Shown here piece after piece: positions 1 through 4,859 of a stretch of DNA of 6,258 nucleotides. This DNA is from Oceanicaulis sp. (GTDB taxonomy: Bacteria > Pseudomonadota > Alphaproteobacteria > Caulobacterales > Maricaulaceae), in the NCBI GenBank assembly GCA_007571185.1, contig RKRX01000192.1, positions 1-6,258 of the forward strand. Direction: 5' to 3'. The position numbers and the translations under genes are program-made. Below the pieces are notes generated by a model. It saw only the letters and a list, made by a program, of their open reading frames with translations, had not been told where the DNA came from and made no database searches. The first letter of the stretch is position 1. Each line of letters opens with the position of its first letter.

Positions 1-207
1 GTCACACCGTTCCCAGAACTGGAATACAAAACCCAGAAAACCATTGCAGATTCCCTCGACCGCGAGACGACCCGCATTGACAAGATCATTGAGAAGACAC
101 AGCACTCCATTGATCTTCTGAAGGAGTTCCGCGCCGCCCTCATCACCGCCGCCGTCGCGGGCCGGATCGACGTAACGAGTTGGAACAGACAGGGACGAAT
201 TGACTGA
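1..207 (+). CDS. hsdS: Type I restriction-modification specificity subunit HsdS, C-terminal end (5' truncated by window edge)
   Basis: Frame 1 is open from the first base and encodes 68 residues ending at TGA 205-207. They match the family's distal conserved helix and C-terminus: a PFPELEYKTQ stretch (in place of the usual LPP-x-x-EQ), then ADSLDRETTRIDKII, then SIDLLKEFRAALITAAVAG and RIDV. HsdS is the DNA-recognition subunit of type I restriction enzymes. It carries two target-recognition domains separated by long helices that dock onto HsdM; only the end of the second conserved helical region is visible, so the recognition sequence cannot be inferred. No hsdR or hsdM follows on the plus strand, so any partners lie to the left, outside the window. 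The last eight residues (WNRQGRID) extend slightly past the usual GKIDVR-like end. Family assignment is firm; whether the whole gene is intact is unknown. Confidence 0.88.
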   Translation, partial: VTPFPELEYKTQKTIADSLDRETTRIDKIIEKTQHSIDLLKEFRAALITAAVAGRIDVTSWNRQGRID

Positions 208-222
208 CGCCTTGAGAGGCGT
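207..222. terminator. Hairpin on the hsdS stop codon, possible (bidirectional) terminator
   Basis: ACGCCT (207-212) and AGGCGT (217-222) form a perfect 6-bp GC-rich stem around a TGAG loop, beginning at the last base of the hsdS stop codon. There is no clear T-run after it on either strand, so it is a weak candidate for intrinsic termination. Its place between the end of hsdS and a possible minus-strand gene end at 244 fits a shared terminator between convergent genes. Confidence 0.35.
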
Positions 223-243
223 GAGCCTTCCAGAAGCTGATAT

Positions 244-363
244 TTACTCGGCGCCTGTAATGTTTTTCAGTATTTCCTCCACCACCTGCTCCGCCGCTGA
301 AACGGCCCAGCGTTGCGCTTCAGACCGGAGGTGGGGTTTCATAAGGCGATCGTTTACGAGTGC
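244..363 (-). pseudogene. Possible 3' remnant of an unidentified gene
   Basis: On the minus strand, codons from 363 to the TAA at 246-244 read as a plausible protein C-terminus: NDRLMKPHL, then SEAQRWAVSAAEQVVEEIL, then KNITGAE. The composition is that of an amphipathic alpha-helix with repeated AAEQVVEEI-type spacing. The frame is closed upstream by TAG at 366-364. The only internal ATG (342-340) would give 32 residues and has no Shine-Dalgarno sequence. I therefore read it as the tail of a gene whose 5' part is lost or frameshifted, ending convergently against hsdS. I do not recognise the family. A chance reading frame is quite possible. Confidence 0.2.
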
Positions 364-364
364 C

Positions 365-370
365 TATAAT
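365..370 (+). promoter_or_regulatory. Consensus -10 hexamer (TATAAT)
   Basis: A perfect TATAAT lies about 50 bp before the ATG of the small reading frame at 421. No convincing -35 hexamer sits 16-18 bp upstream, and the upstream TG is one base out of place for an extended -10. The element may be chance in an AT-rich patch. Confidence 0.2.
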
Positions 371-420
371 AAACCAGATGAGTGAGGTTCACAGTCCGAG
401 CGTTGGCAAAACCCGTGAGC

Positions 421-558
421 ATGACTGCCAAAACCCCCAAGCGTGTCCTGCCTACGGTAGGGTGCGCGATAATTTTTCTCTGCTTGTCGGTTTCAAACTA
501 TCCTACTGATCTCCGCACCCATAATACGCAATGCCTTTCGGAAGAGATCGTGCAGTGA
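421..558 (+). CDS. Possible 45-residue small membrane or signal-bearing protein
   Basis: ATG 421 to TGA 556-558 encodes 45 residues with a layered look: a basic N-terminus (TAKTPKR), one hydrophobic segment at about residues 9-24 (VLPTVGCAIIFLCLSV), then a short polar tail with two Asp/Glu-rich spots. This is the pattern of a single-pass small membrane protein or an uncleaved signal peptide. It ends four bases before the convergent nadK stop codon. A TATAAT box lies 50 bp upstream, but the ribosome-binding site is poor, with only GAG directly against the start codon. I do not recognise any family. The alternative is a chance open frame in the junction, which I consider more likely. Confidence 0.22.
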   Translation: MTAKTPKRVLPTVGCAIIFLCLSVSNYPTDLRTHNTQCLSEEIVQ

Positions 559-562
559 AGCG

Positions 563-1321
563 TCAGGTTATGAATTGTTCCAGAAGAATCCGTTCATCAA
601 GGGCACGGCCCCGGTCAAACAACATAGTCAGGGTGTGTTTTGGCGACTGGCGAACGGTCACGGTCTCCACATCCCGGAATTCCTTATTGTCAGCCACCAT
701 GGCGACCGGGCGTTTTTGCGGTTCGAGAATATCAAGGCGCACCACAGAGGATTGACGCAGCAAGGCGCCGCGCCAGCGGCGCGGGCGGAAGGCGCTGATA
801 GGCGTTAATGCCAGTAAGGTCGCATCCAGCGGCAGGATCGGGCCGTGAGCGGAGAAATTATAGGCGGTGGATCCAGCAGGCGTCGCGAGCAGAACCCCAT
901 CTGCAGCCAGTTCCTCAAGCCGGGGATTGTCATCCACGGAAATACGGATTTTGGCGGTCTGGCGCGTTTCACGCAACAGCGAGATTTCGTTGATCGCCAG
1001 AGCCTCAAAGGTGCGTCCCTGCATATCGCGCACGAGAGCACGCAGCGGATGGATCTCCGCTCGCTCGGCCTGCTGCAAGCGTTCGGGAATATCCTCTACG
1101 CAAGGCTCATTCATCAAAAAACCCACCGAGCCGAAATTCATGCCGAAGACCGGGATGTTGCGTCCCATCACCATGTGCAGAGAGTCAAGCATGACACCAT
1201 CCCCACCCAGTGCAATCAGTACGTCGGCGTCGAGCAGCTCCGCCTCGCCATACACCTTGATCAGCTCTGCTTTGGCGGCCTGAGCGTCATCTCTGTCGGA
1301 AGCGTGAAAGGCCAGACGCAT
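563..1321 (-). CDS. nadK: NAD kinase
   Basis: This encodes a 252-residue ATP-dependent NAD kinase, the cytoplasmic enzyme that phosphorylates NAD+ at the 2' hydroxyl of its adenosine ribose and is the sole route to NADP(H) in most bacteria. The start MRLAFHASD is typical of the alphaproteobacterial branch, which also runs to about 250-260 residues. Seen in order: the GGDG nucleotide-binding motif at 39-42 within DVLIALGGDGVML, the NFGSVGFLMN loop at 62-71, the NE pair at 111-112 (NEISLLRET), the ADGVLLATPAGSTAY signature at about 140-154, and a C-terminal beta region containing DNKEFRDVE (211-219) that helps bind the substrate. All core motifs are intact. A weak TGGA stands about ten bases before the ATG. 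It is last in a minus-strand series after a MarR gene, 127 bp apart, so it may have its own promoter. Confidence 0.96.
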   Translation of the reverse strand: MRLAFHASDRDDAQAAKAELIKVYGEAELLDADVLIALGGDGVMLDSLHMVMGRNIPVFGMNFGSVGFLMNEPCVEDIPERLQQAERAEIHPLRALVRDMQGRTFEALAINEISLLRETRQTAKIRISVDDNPRLEELAADGVLLATPAGSTAYNFSAHGPILPLDATLLALTPISAFRPRRWRGALLRQSSVVRLDILEPQKRPVAMVADNKEFRDVETVTVRQSPKHTLTMLFDRGRALDERILLEQFIT

Positions 1322-1339
1322 GAATTTTCATCCAGACAG

Positions 1340-1368
1340 GGCAAGGAATTATGTGAAAGGGTCTTGCC
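1340..1368. promoter_or_regulatory. Dyad in the nadK leader
   Basis: GGCAAG (1340-1345) and CTTGCC (1363-1368) are perfect 6-bp inverted arms 17 bases apart, and a G/T pair on each side could add wobble. The dyad lies about 20 bp upstream of the nadK ATG on the minus strand. It could be an operator or a leader hairpin, but arms this short can occur by chance, and no clear -35/-10 pair was found in the 1322-1448 gap. Confidence 0.2.
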
Positions 1369-1448
1369 TGGGGCGCCGTACTGAGATCAGGTCGGTCGCT
1401 AAATCATCCCTGAATAGTCTAACTGACCATTCGTTCTCATCGGCGGAT

Positions 1449-1886
1449 TCAACCATTCTTGCTCAGAACCAACTGTGTCAACACGTCACAGACCACGCCA
1501 GCCTTGTCCTCGCCCAGCTGCTCATCCAGTCCGGCGTTCAGGTTGCGCAGTACCCGATTCGCTGCTTCCGCAGCCCCTCGACCTGTTTCTGACAAATCCA
1601 CCAGGACGCCGCGACGATCCTGCGGATCCTTACGCTTGACCACCAAGCCGGCGCTCTGCATGCGATTGACAAGACCCGTGACGGCAGGTGCGCTTAGCGC
1701 CAACATTGCACCAATCGAACTCAGGCGCCGCTCCCCTCGCTGCAATAACAAAAACAGCACCGCAGACTGGCTGGCGGTGACCCCAGCTTCCACACGCAAT
1801 CGGACATCCGCCTCTCGGCTTAAGCATCGGGCCGCAATTTCTATCAGAAGAAAGAGCCGCCGATCAACAGTGCGTACACGAACCAT
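1449..1886 (-). CDS. MarR-family winged helix-turn-helix transcriptional regulator
   Basis: This encodes a 145-residue protein from ATG 1886, the usual MarR size. MarR proteins are dimeric DNA-binding regulators, often of nearby genes, released by small ligands or oxidants. Seen: an N-terminal dimerisation helix (RRLFLLIEIAARC, 9-21), GVTASQSAVLFLLLQRG (35-51) leading into the winged-helix domain, the recognition helix within LSAPAVTGLVNRMQSAGLV (64-82), the wing with the family-typical DPQDRRGVLVDLSETG (87-102), and a C-terminal helix closing the dimer interface. A TTG at 1925 in the same frame would add 13 residues and has an AGGA about nine bases upstream. I prefer ATG because the added residues are polar and family members usually start just before the first helix. 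The ligand and targets are unknown. It lies downstream of msrB (126 bp from ATG) and upstream of nadK, so either could be a target, but nothing proves it. Confidence 0.9.
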   Translation of the reverse strand: MVRVRTVDRRLFLLIEIAARCLSREADVRLRVEAGVTASQSAVLFLLLQRGERRLSSIGAMLALSAPAVTGLVNRMQSAGLVVKRKDPQDRRGVLVDLSETGRGAAEAANRVLRNLNAGLDEQLGEDKAGVVCDVLTQLVLSKNG

Positions 1887-1927
1887 GACTGATTTACGCC
1901 CCGATTCATTCAGATGTGAAAACAATC

Positions 1928-1946
1928 CGGCATATCCTGCCTGCCG
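1928..1946. promoter_or_regulatory. Short inverted repeat upstream of the MarR gene, candidate operator
   Basis: CGGCA (1928-1932) and TGCCG (1942-1946) are inverted around nine bases, and a nested GGCA/TGCC pair surrounds TATCC. MarR regulators often bind imperfect palindromes in front of their own gene, and this lies directly upstream of both possible starts. The arms are short, so this is only a candidate. Confidence 0.2.
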
Positions 1947-2012
1947 AATCAGAATGCACGGTCTGTACCTACACTCCGGCGATGGATGGGCTGTGGTTTT
2001 CGTGATCTGCGG

Positions 2013-2573
2013 TCAGACCGCTTCTGAACGCGCAGCGAAAACCAGCGAGCCGCCATTATTGCACCAGCGTTGACGGGTCGGCTGAGGGCCATCATTGAAC
2101 ACGTGGCCCTGGTGGCCTTCGCACCGGGCACAGTGATACTCTGTACGTGGAGTCCATAACCTGTAATCGGGTTTGGTGGCTACCGCGCCGCGGATGGGGG
2201 CCCAAAAACTGGGCCAACCGGTGCCGCTCTCATACTTGGTTTCGGAGCTGAACAGGGGCAAACCGCAGCCAGCACAGGCGAAGATTCCATCCCGATGTTC
2301 ACGATTCAGTGGGCTGGAGCCGGGGCGTTCAGTGCCTTCCCGGCGCAGGATGCGATATTGCAAAGCATTGAGCCTGTCTCGCCATTGGACATCGGTCAGG
2401 CTGCGATAATCCACGTCTTCTTCTCCCCAGGGCGTCAGATCGGGATGGTCAAACAGCACCGCATCAACCCCGTCCACATCACTCTGACTCAGTGCAAGAC
2501 TGGGGCTCAGTGCAGGACTGGCAAGCAGGGCGAACCCTGAGCCCAAAAACAGGCGACGGCCGACATCGATCAT
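2013..2573 (-). CDS. msrB: Peptide-methionine (R)-S-oxide reductase MsrB with a Tat-type signal peptide
   Basis: This encodes 186 residues from ATG 2573. MsrB reduces methionine-R-sulfoxide in oxidised proteins. The N-terminus, MIDVGRRLFLGSG followed by a hydrophobic run to about residue 28, fits a twin-arginine signal (RR at 6-7, then x-F-L) and suggests export of the folded enzyme to the periplasm; cleavage is plausible near ALSQ (27-30). The catalytic domain follows: PLNREHRDGIFACAGC, zinc ligands C100/C103 and C148/C151 (CAGC and CARC), SGTGWPSF at 116-123, GHQGHVFNDG at 153-162, and the active-site RWCNNGGSL with catalytic C171. Position 118 is Thr, where enzymes such as E. coli MsrB have a Cys, so that possible resolving residue is absent, as in many family members. 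A GTG 42 bases upstream is open in frame, but the GGAGGAT site fixes the ATG start. It sits 87 bp downstream of ubiA on the same strand. Confidence 0.95.
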   Translation of the reverse strand: MIDVGRRLFLGSGFALLASPALSPSLALSQSDVDGVDAVLFDHPDLTPWGEEDVDYRSLTDVQWRDRLNALQYRILRREGTERPGSSPLNREHRDGIFACAGCGLPLFSSETKYESGTGWPSFWAPIRGAVATKPDYRLWTPRTEYHCARCEGHQGHVFNDGPQPTRQRWCNNGGSLVFAARSEAV

Positions 2574-2580
2574 CGCGTAA

Positions 2581-2587
2581 ATCCTCC
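2581..2587 (-). promoter_or_regulatory. Strong Shine-Dalgarno sequence that fixes the msrB start
   Basis: On the minus strand GGAGGAT stands seven bases before ATG 2573. It is the best ribosome-binding site in the window. It selects this ATG over the in-frame GTG at 2615, which would bury the twin-arginine signal 14 residues inside the protein. Confidence 0.85.
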
Positions 2588-2660
2588 ATACTGGGATCGG
2601 TACGAAAGTTAGCACAAACAGAGCTGGAAGCCAGTCACACGGTGGTGAGCGCTTTATGTG

Positions 2661-3587
2661 TCACATCCCGCCGAGCACGAAGGCGGCCGTCAGAATTAAC
2701 CCGGTAATTCGATTGGCCTTGAACCGTTTCAGACAATCTGCCCCTTTCTCAGGGTCGAGCTTGCGGGTCTGAGCAAGAAGATGTGCGGCGTAGATAGCAA
2801 AACCGATCGCGAAGAACAGAGTCGCACCTGCGAGCACGCCGGATGCCAGAGCCAACGCAATACTGATCAGATAAAACACGCGCACGCCGCTCACCAGATG
2901 ATCGCCCAGCGCCTGAGCAGAGGATTTCACCCCTATCAGTGCGTCATCTTCCATGTCCTGGCAGGCGTAGATCGTATCATAGCCCAAGGTCCAAAACAGG
3001 GCCGAGCCGTATAACAGGATGATTTCCGGGGCGAAGGGTGAACCCAAAACCGTGGCGCCGGCGACCGGTACGCCCCAGTTGAAGGTTAAACCTAGCCAAG
3101 CCTGAGGCCACCAGGTGATGCGTTTCATGAAAGGATAGGCGGCCACCAATCCCACAGCCACCAAGGACGTGAGAATAGCTGGCCGGGGCAACTGCACCAG
3201 GACCAGCAGGCCTACCCCACAATTGGCGAAAAGGAATATCCAGGCTTGTTTAAGCGTCAGCGTACCTGCCGCCAGAGGGCGGTTGGCGGTGCGGGTTACC
3301 TGAACATCCAGGTCGCGGTCGACAATATCGTTATAGATACAGCCTGCCCCACGCATAGCCACTGCACCCAGGCCGAAAAGCATTACCCAATAGAGCACAG
3401 ACCAGTCCAACCCGGTGGTGATGGTCGCCAGCGTCAATCCCTGCCAGCACGGAATGGCCAGAAGCCAGAACCCCACCGGTCGATCATACCGAGCCAGTCG
3501 CAGATAAGGGCGCAGGGCGACCGGGGCGTGATCCACCCAAGTCTTTGTGTGAGAATCAAGGACTCTACGGTCCCCGGTGAGTGACAT
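2661..3587 (-). CDS. ubiA: 4-hydroxybenzoate polyprenyltransferase UbiA
   Basis: This encodes 308 residues from ATG 3587, the normal UbiA length. The enzyme is an inner-membrane, Mg2+-dependent prenyltransferase that joins a polyprenyl diphosphate tail to 4-hydroxybenzoate, an early step of ubiquinone synthesis. Seen: YLRLARYDRPVGFWLL (28-43), the first aspartate-rich motif NDIVDRDLD (86-94) followed by RTANRPLAAG (99-108), the second motif YDTIYACQDMEDDALIGVKS (203-222, Asp 204, 211, 214 and 215), and eight or nine hydrophobic helices including VLYWVMLFGLGAVAM, LTSLVAVGLVAAYPF and ISIALALASGVLAGATLFFA. The IGVKSSAQALGD sequence after the second motif is characteristic of UbiA rather than CtaB or chlorophyll-type relatives. 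The frame stays open 47 codons further upstream to a GTG at 3728. I chose the ATG because the extension resembles no UbiA N-terminus, but the ATG itself has no clear Shine-Dalgarno site. It is divergent from dgcA. Confidence 0.94.
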   Translation of the reverse strand: MSLTGDRRVLDSHTKTWVDHAPVALRPYLRLARYDRPVGFWLLAIPCWQGLTLATITTGLDWSVLYWVMLFGLGAVAMRGAGCIYNDIVDRDLDVQVTRTANRPLAAGTLTLKQAWIFLFANCGVGLLVLVQLPRPAILTSLVAVGLVAAYPFMKRITWWPQAWLGLTFNWGVPVAGATVLGSPFAPEIILLYGSALFWTLGYDTIYACQDMEDDALIGVKSSAQALGDHLVSGVRVFYLISIALALASGVLAGATLFFAIGFAIYAAHLLAQTRKLDPEKGADCLKRFKANRITGLILTAAFVLGGM

Positions 3588-3767
3588 GGTTGCAACCGTT
3601 GCGGCGAAGCGGTGAAGAGCACCACGATAAAGGCTACAATAGACTCCGATTCTGGATAAGAGGAGATGAGAAGGATTCCTGACTTGTTTTGTAAGCAATA
3701 CCAAGCTGTTTATTTTCCACGACGCCACGTCAAACGACTGGCCTGGTTTTTTAGAGGTATCTGATCG
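3588..3767. promoter_or_regulatory. Divergent ubiA/dgcA intergenic region with several GANTC sites
   Basis: This 180-bp gap must hold promoters for both ubiA (minus) and dgcA (plus). GANTC sites occur at 3642-3646, 3648-3652 and 3674-3678, and two more lie just inside ubiA at 3553-3557 and 3561-3565. GANTC is the CcrM methylation target in many alphaproteobacteria and can affect nearby promoters. I found no convincing -35/-10 pairs. A loose TTGTTT plus an AT-rich TTTATTTT near 3684-3717 could serve dgcA. No TTAA-N7-TTAA element is present. Confidence 0.4.
3753..3758 (+). promoter_or_regulatory. Ribosome-binding site supporting the TTG start of dgcA
   Basis: AGAGGT lies nine bases before TTG 3768. 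An in-frame TGA at 3762-3764 rules out any start further upstream. Confidence 0.6.
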
Positions 3768-4754
3768 TTGAACAGCTCCGATGAATTCGCCGGCTTGCTG
3801 TCAGTCAACTGTGTGGCGTTTCCGCTCATGGAAACATTCACCATCTCAAGAGGCTCAAAAGATGAGGCCGAAACGGTTTGCGTTACGCTCAGCACACCGA
3901 ACGGTATCGGGCGCGGTGAATGTGTCCCCTATGCTCGCTATGGCGAGACCGTATCGTCAGTTGCCGGGCACATCGAAAGCCTTGCTGACACCATCGAACG
4001 AGGTCTTTCAAGAGCTCGGCTACAGCAGCTTCTGCCGCCAGGCGCCGCCCGCAATGCCGTTGATTGCGCGCTTTGGGACTTGCAGGCCAAGGCGGGCGCT
4101 TCCGACTTCACAAGTCGGCTCAAACCTTTGGAAACCGCCTTCACGCTCTCTTACGACAGTGAAGAGAGAATGGGCGCGCGCGCGCGACGCGAAGCGATGC
4201 GTCCAATCCTAAAAATCAAATTTGGATCGCCTGATGATCTTGGAAGATTGAGGGCCGTTCGGCATAGCGCACCAGACTCAAAACTCATCATTGATGCGAA
4301 CGAGGCCTGGACATTGGAACAATTTCTTCAAATGGCGCCGCATTTTGAGCGCTATCAGGTTGACGTTGTCGAACAACCCTTGCGAGCAGGTCATGATGAG
4401 GGCCTGAAAGCTGGCCAGTTCCGGTTCGCGCTGTGTGCAGACGAATCTTGTCATGATCGCGCATCACTCCCCGGCATCCTGGGGAAATATGATATGATCA
4501 ACATCAAACTCGACAAGACGGGGGGGCTCACGGAGGCCCTGCACCTGAAGAGGGCGGCAATCAAACAGGGGTTAAAGATCATGGTCGGCTGCATGGTTAG
4601 CAGTTCTCTTTCCATGGCCCCTGCCTTCATTTTGGCTCAGGATGCAGACTTTGTCGATTTGGATGGCCCTCTCCTTCTGAAAGAAGATCAACCTTATCCA
4701 ATCCGATTTGAAAGATCGCTTATGCACCCGCCTCAATCGCAACTGTGGGGATAG
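3768..4754 (+). CDS. dgcA: Enolase-superfamily epimerase, L-Ala-D/L-Glu dipeptide epimerase / DgcA-type racemase
   Basis: This encodes 328 residues of the muconate-lactonizing subgroup of the enolase superfamily. The catalytic set is complete: acid/base KIK at 149-151, metal ligands D176 (IIDANEAW), E202 (VVEQPL) and D225 (CADES), and K247 (NIKLDKTGG) on the opposite face. The MVGCMVSSSLSMAPA segment (272-286) and the DLDGPLLL end are typical of Ala-Glu epimerases. The N-terminal cap has TISRGSKDEAETV and GRGECVPYARYGET (48-61), as in alphaproteobacterial members often named DgcA. Known members invert the alpha-carbon of Glu in murein L-Ala-D-Glu, or racemise N-acetyl-D-Glu when paired with the acetyltransferase DgcN. 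No dgcN is visible, so the substrate is open. The start is TTG: an in-frame TGA lies just upstream, and the first internal ATG (residue 21) would cut the first beta-strand; a TTG at about residue 10 is a weaker alternative. It is followed after 105 bp by ftsZ on the same strand. Confidence 0.9.
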   Translation: MNSSDEFAGLLSVNCVAFPLMETFTISRGSKDEAETVCVTLSTPNGIGRGECVPYARYGETVSSVAGHIESLADTIERGLSRARLQQLLPPGAARNAVDCALWDLQAKAGASDFTSRLKPLETAFTLSYDSEERMGARARREAMRPILKIKFGSPDDLGRLRAVRHSAPDSKLIIDANEAWTLEQFLQMAPHFERYQVDVVEQPLRAGHDEGLKAGQFRFALCADESCHDRASLPGILGKYDMINIKLDKTGGLTEALHLKRAAIKQGLKIMVGCMVSSSLSMAPAFILAQDADFVDLDGPLLLKEDQPYPIRFERSLMHPPQSQLWG

Positions 4755-4760
4755 TTTATG

Positions 4761-4778
4761 GGAATCATCCCTGATTCC
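4761..4778. promoter_or_regulatory. Perfect 7-bp hairpin with a GANTC site in each arm
   Basis: GGAATCA (4761-4767) and TGATTCC (4772-4778) pair perfectly around TCCC, six bases after the dgcA stop codon. No T-run follows, so an intrinsic terminator is unlikely, although the hairpin could protect or end the dgcA mRNA. Each arm holds a GANTC (4762-4766 and 4773-4777), so it may equally be a protein-binding palindrome sensitive to methylation. Confidence 0.6.
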
Positions 4779-4787
4779 GAAGATCGC

Positions 4788-4802
4788 TTAACCATCAGTT
4801 AA
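4788..4802. promoter_or_regulatory. CtrA-like binding site upstream of ftsZ
   Basis: TTAACCATCAGTTAA fits the CtrA consensus TTAA-N7-TTAA with exact spacing and contains TTAACCAT, a form common in alphaproteobacterial CtrA motifs. It is also a TTAAC/GTTAA inverted repeat. A further TTAAC half-site lies at 4834-4838. In Caulobacter CtrA binds the ftsZ promoter and represses it outside the division period, so the location fits known regulation. No -35/-10 pair could be assigned, so its sign of action here is unknown. Confidence 0.6.
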
Positions 4803-4827
4803 ACAAGCGAGCGCAGTCTGGAGACAT

Positions 4828-4832
4828 GATTC
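4828..4832. promoter_or_regulatory. Third GANTC site in the ftsZ leader
   Basis: GATTC here, with the two in the hairpin at 4762-4766 and 4773-4777, makes three GANTC sites in about 70 bp. This one overlaps the neighbourhood of the TTAAC half-site at 4834-4838. In Caulobacter, GANTC methylation by CcrM stimulates ftsZ transcription, so these sites may matter here. Confidence 0.5.
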
Positions 4833-4848
4833 GTTAACTCTGCACCAT

Positions 4849-4852
4849 GGAG
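4849..4852 (+). promoter_or_regulatory. ftsZ ribosome-binding site
   Basis: GGAG stands seven bases before ATG 4860 and selects that start. An ATG at 4847, partly inside this site, is out of frame and ends after 15 codons. Confidence 0.7.
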
Positions 4853-4859
4853 CTTCGCC

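Larger units (their letters stand above)
208..562. other. Gene-poor junction between hsdS and nadK
   Basis: About 355 bp with no confidently coding gene. It holds the hairpin at 207-222, a minus-strand coding-like fragment at 244-363, a consensus TATAAT hexamer at 365-370, and a 45-codon plus-strand reading frame at 421-558. I see no integrase, transposase, tRNA or clear terminal repeats. Such a stretch beside a restriction-modification module is compatible with the edge of an acquired segment, but no attachment-site duplication is visible. Confidence 0.5.

Noticed and set aside
200..385. Plus-strand TTG-initiated frame overlapping the hsdS stop, as if an hsdR followed
   Set aside because: The 61-residue product does not resemble an HsdR N-terminus, and the opposite strand reads more like protein over the same stretch.
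451..477. CCTAC/GTAGG dyad followed by ATAATTTTT, resembling a terminator
   Set aside because: The usable stem is about four base pairs with a three-base loop and the T-run is ten bases away, too weak for an intrinsic terminator.
845..1384. Long plus-strand reading frames at 845-1384 and 867-1283
   Set aside because: They lie antisense to nadK, whose protein has all NAD kinase motifs; the plus-strand products have no recognisable domain and arise from codon-bias shadowing.
1449..1886. OhrR-type peroxide sensor identity for the MarR protein, suggested by Cys21 in helix 1 and the nearby msrB
   Set aside because: The cysteine sits about 15 residues before the T-x-x-Q segment, nearer than the sensing Cys in OhrR as I recall it, and the surrounding OhrR residues are missing.
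1459..2073. 204-codon plus-strand reading frame
   Set aside because: Antisense to the MarR gene and the end of msrB; its product is low-complexity Arg/Ser/Thr-rich with no family features.
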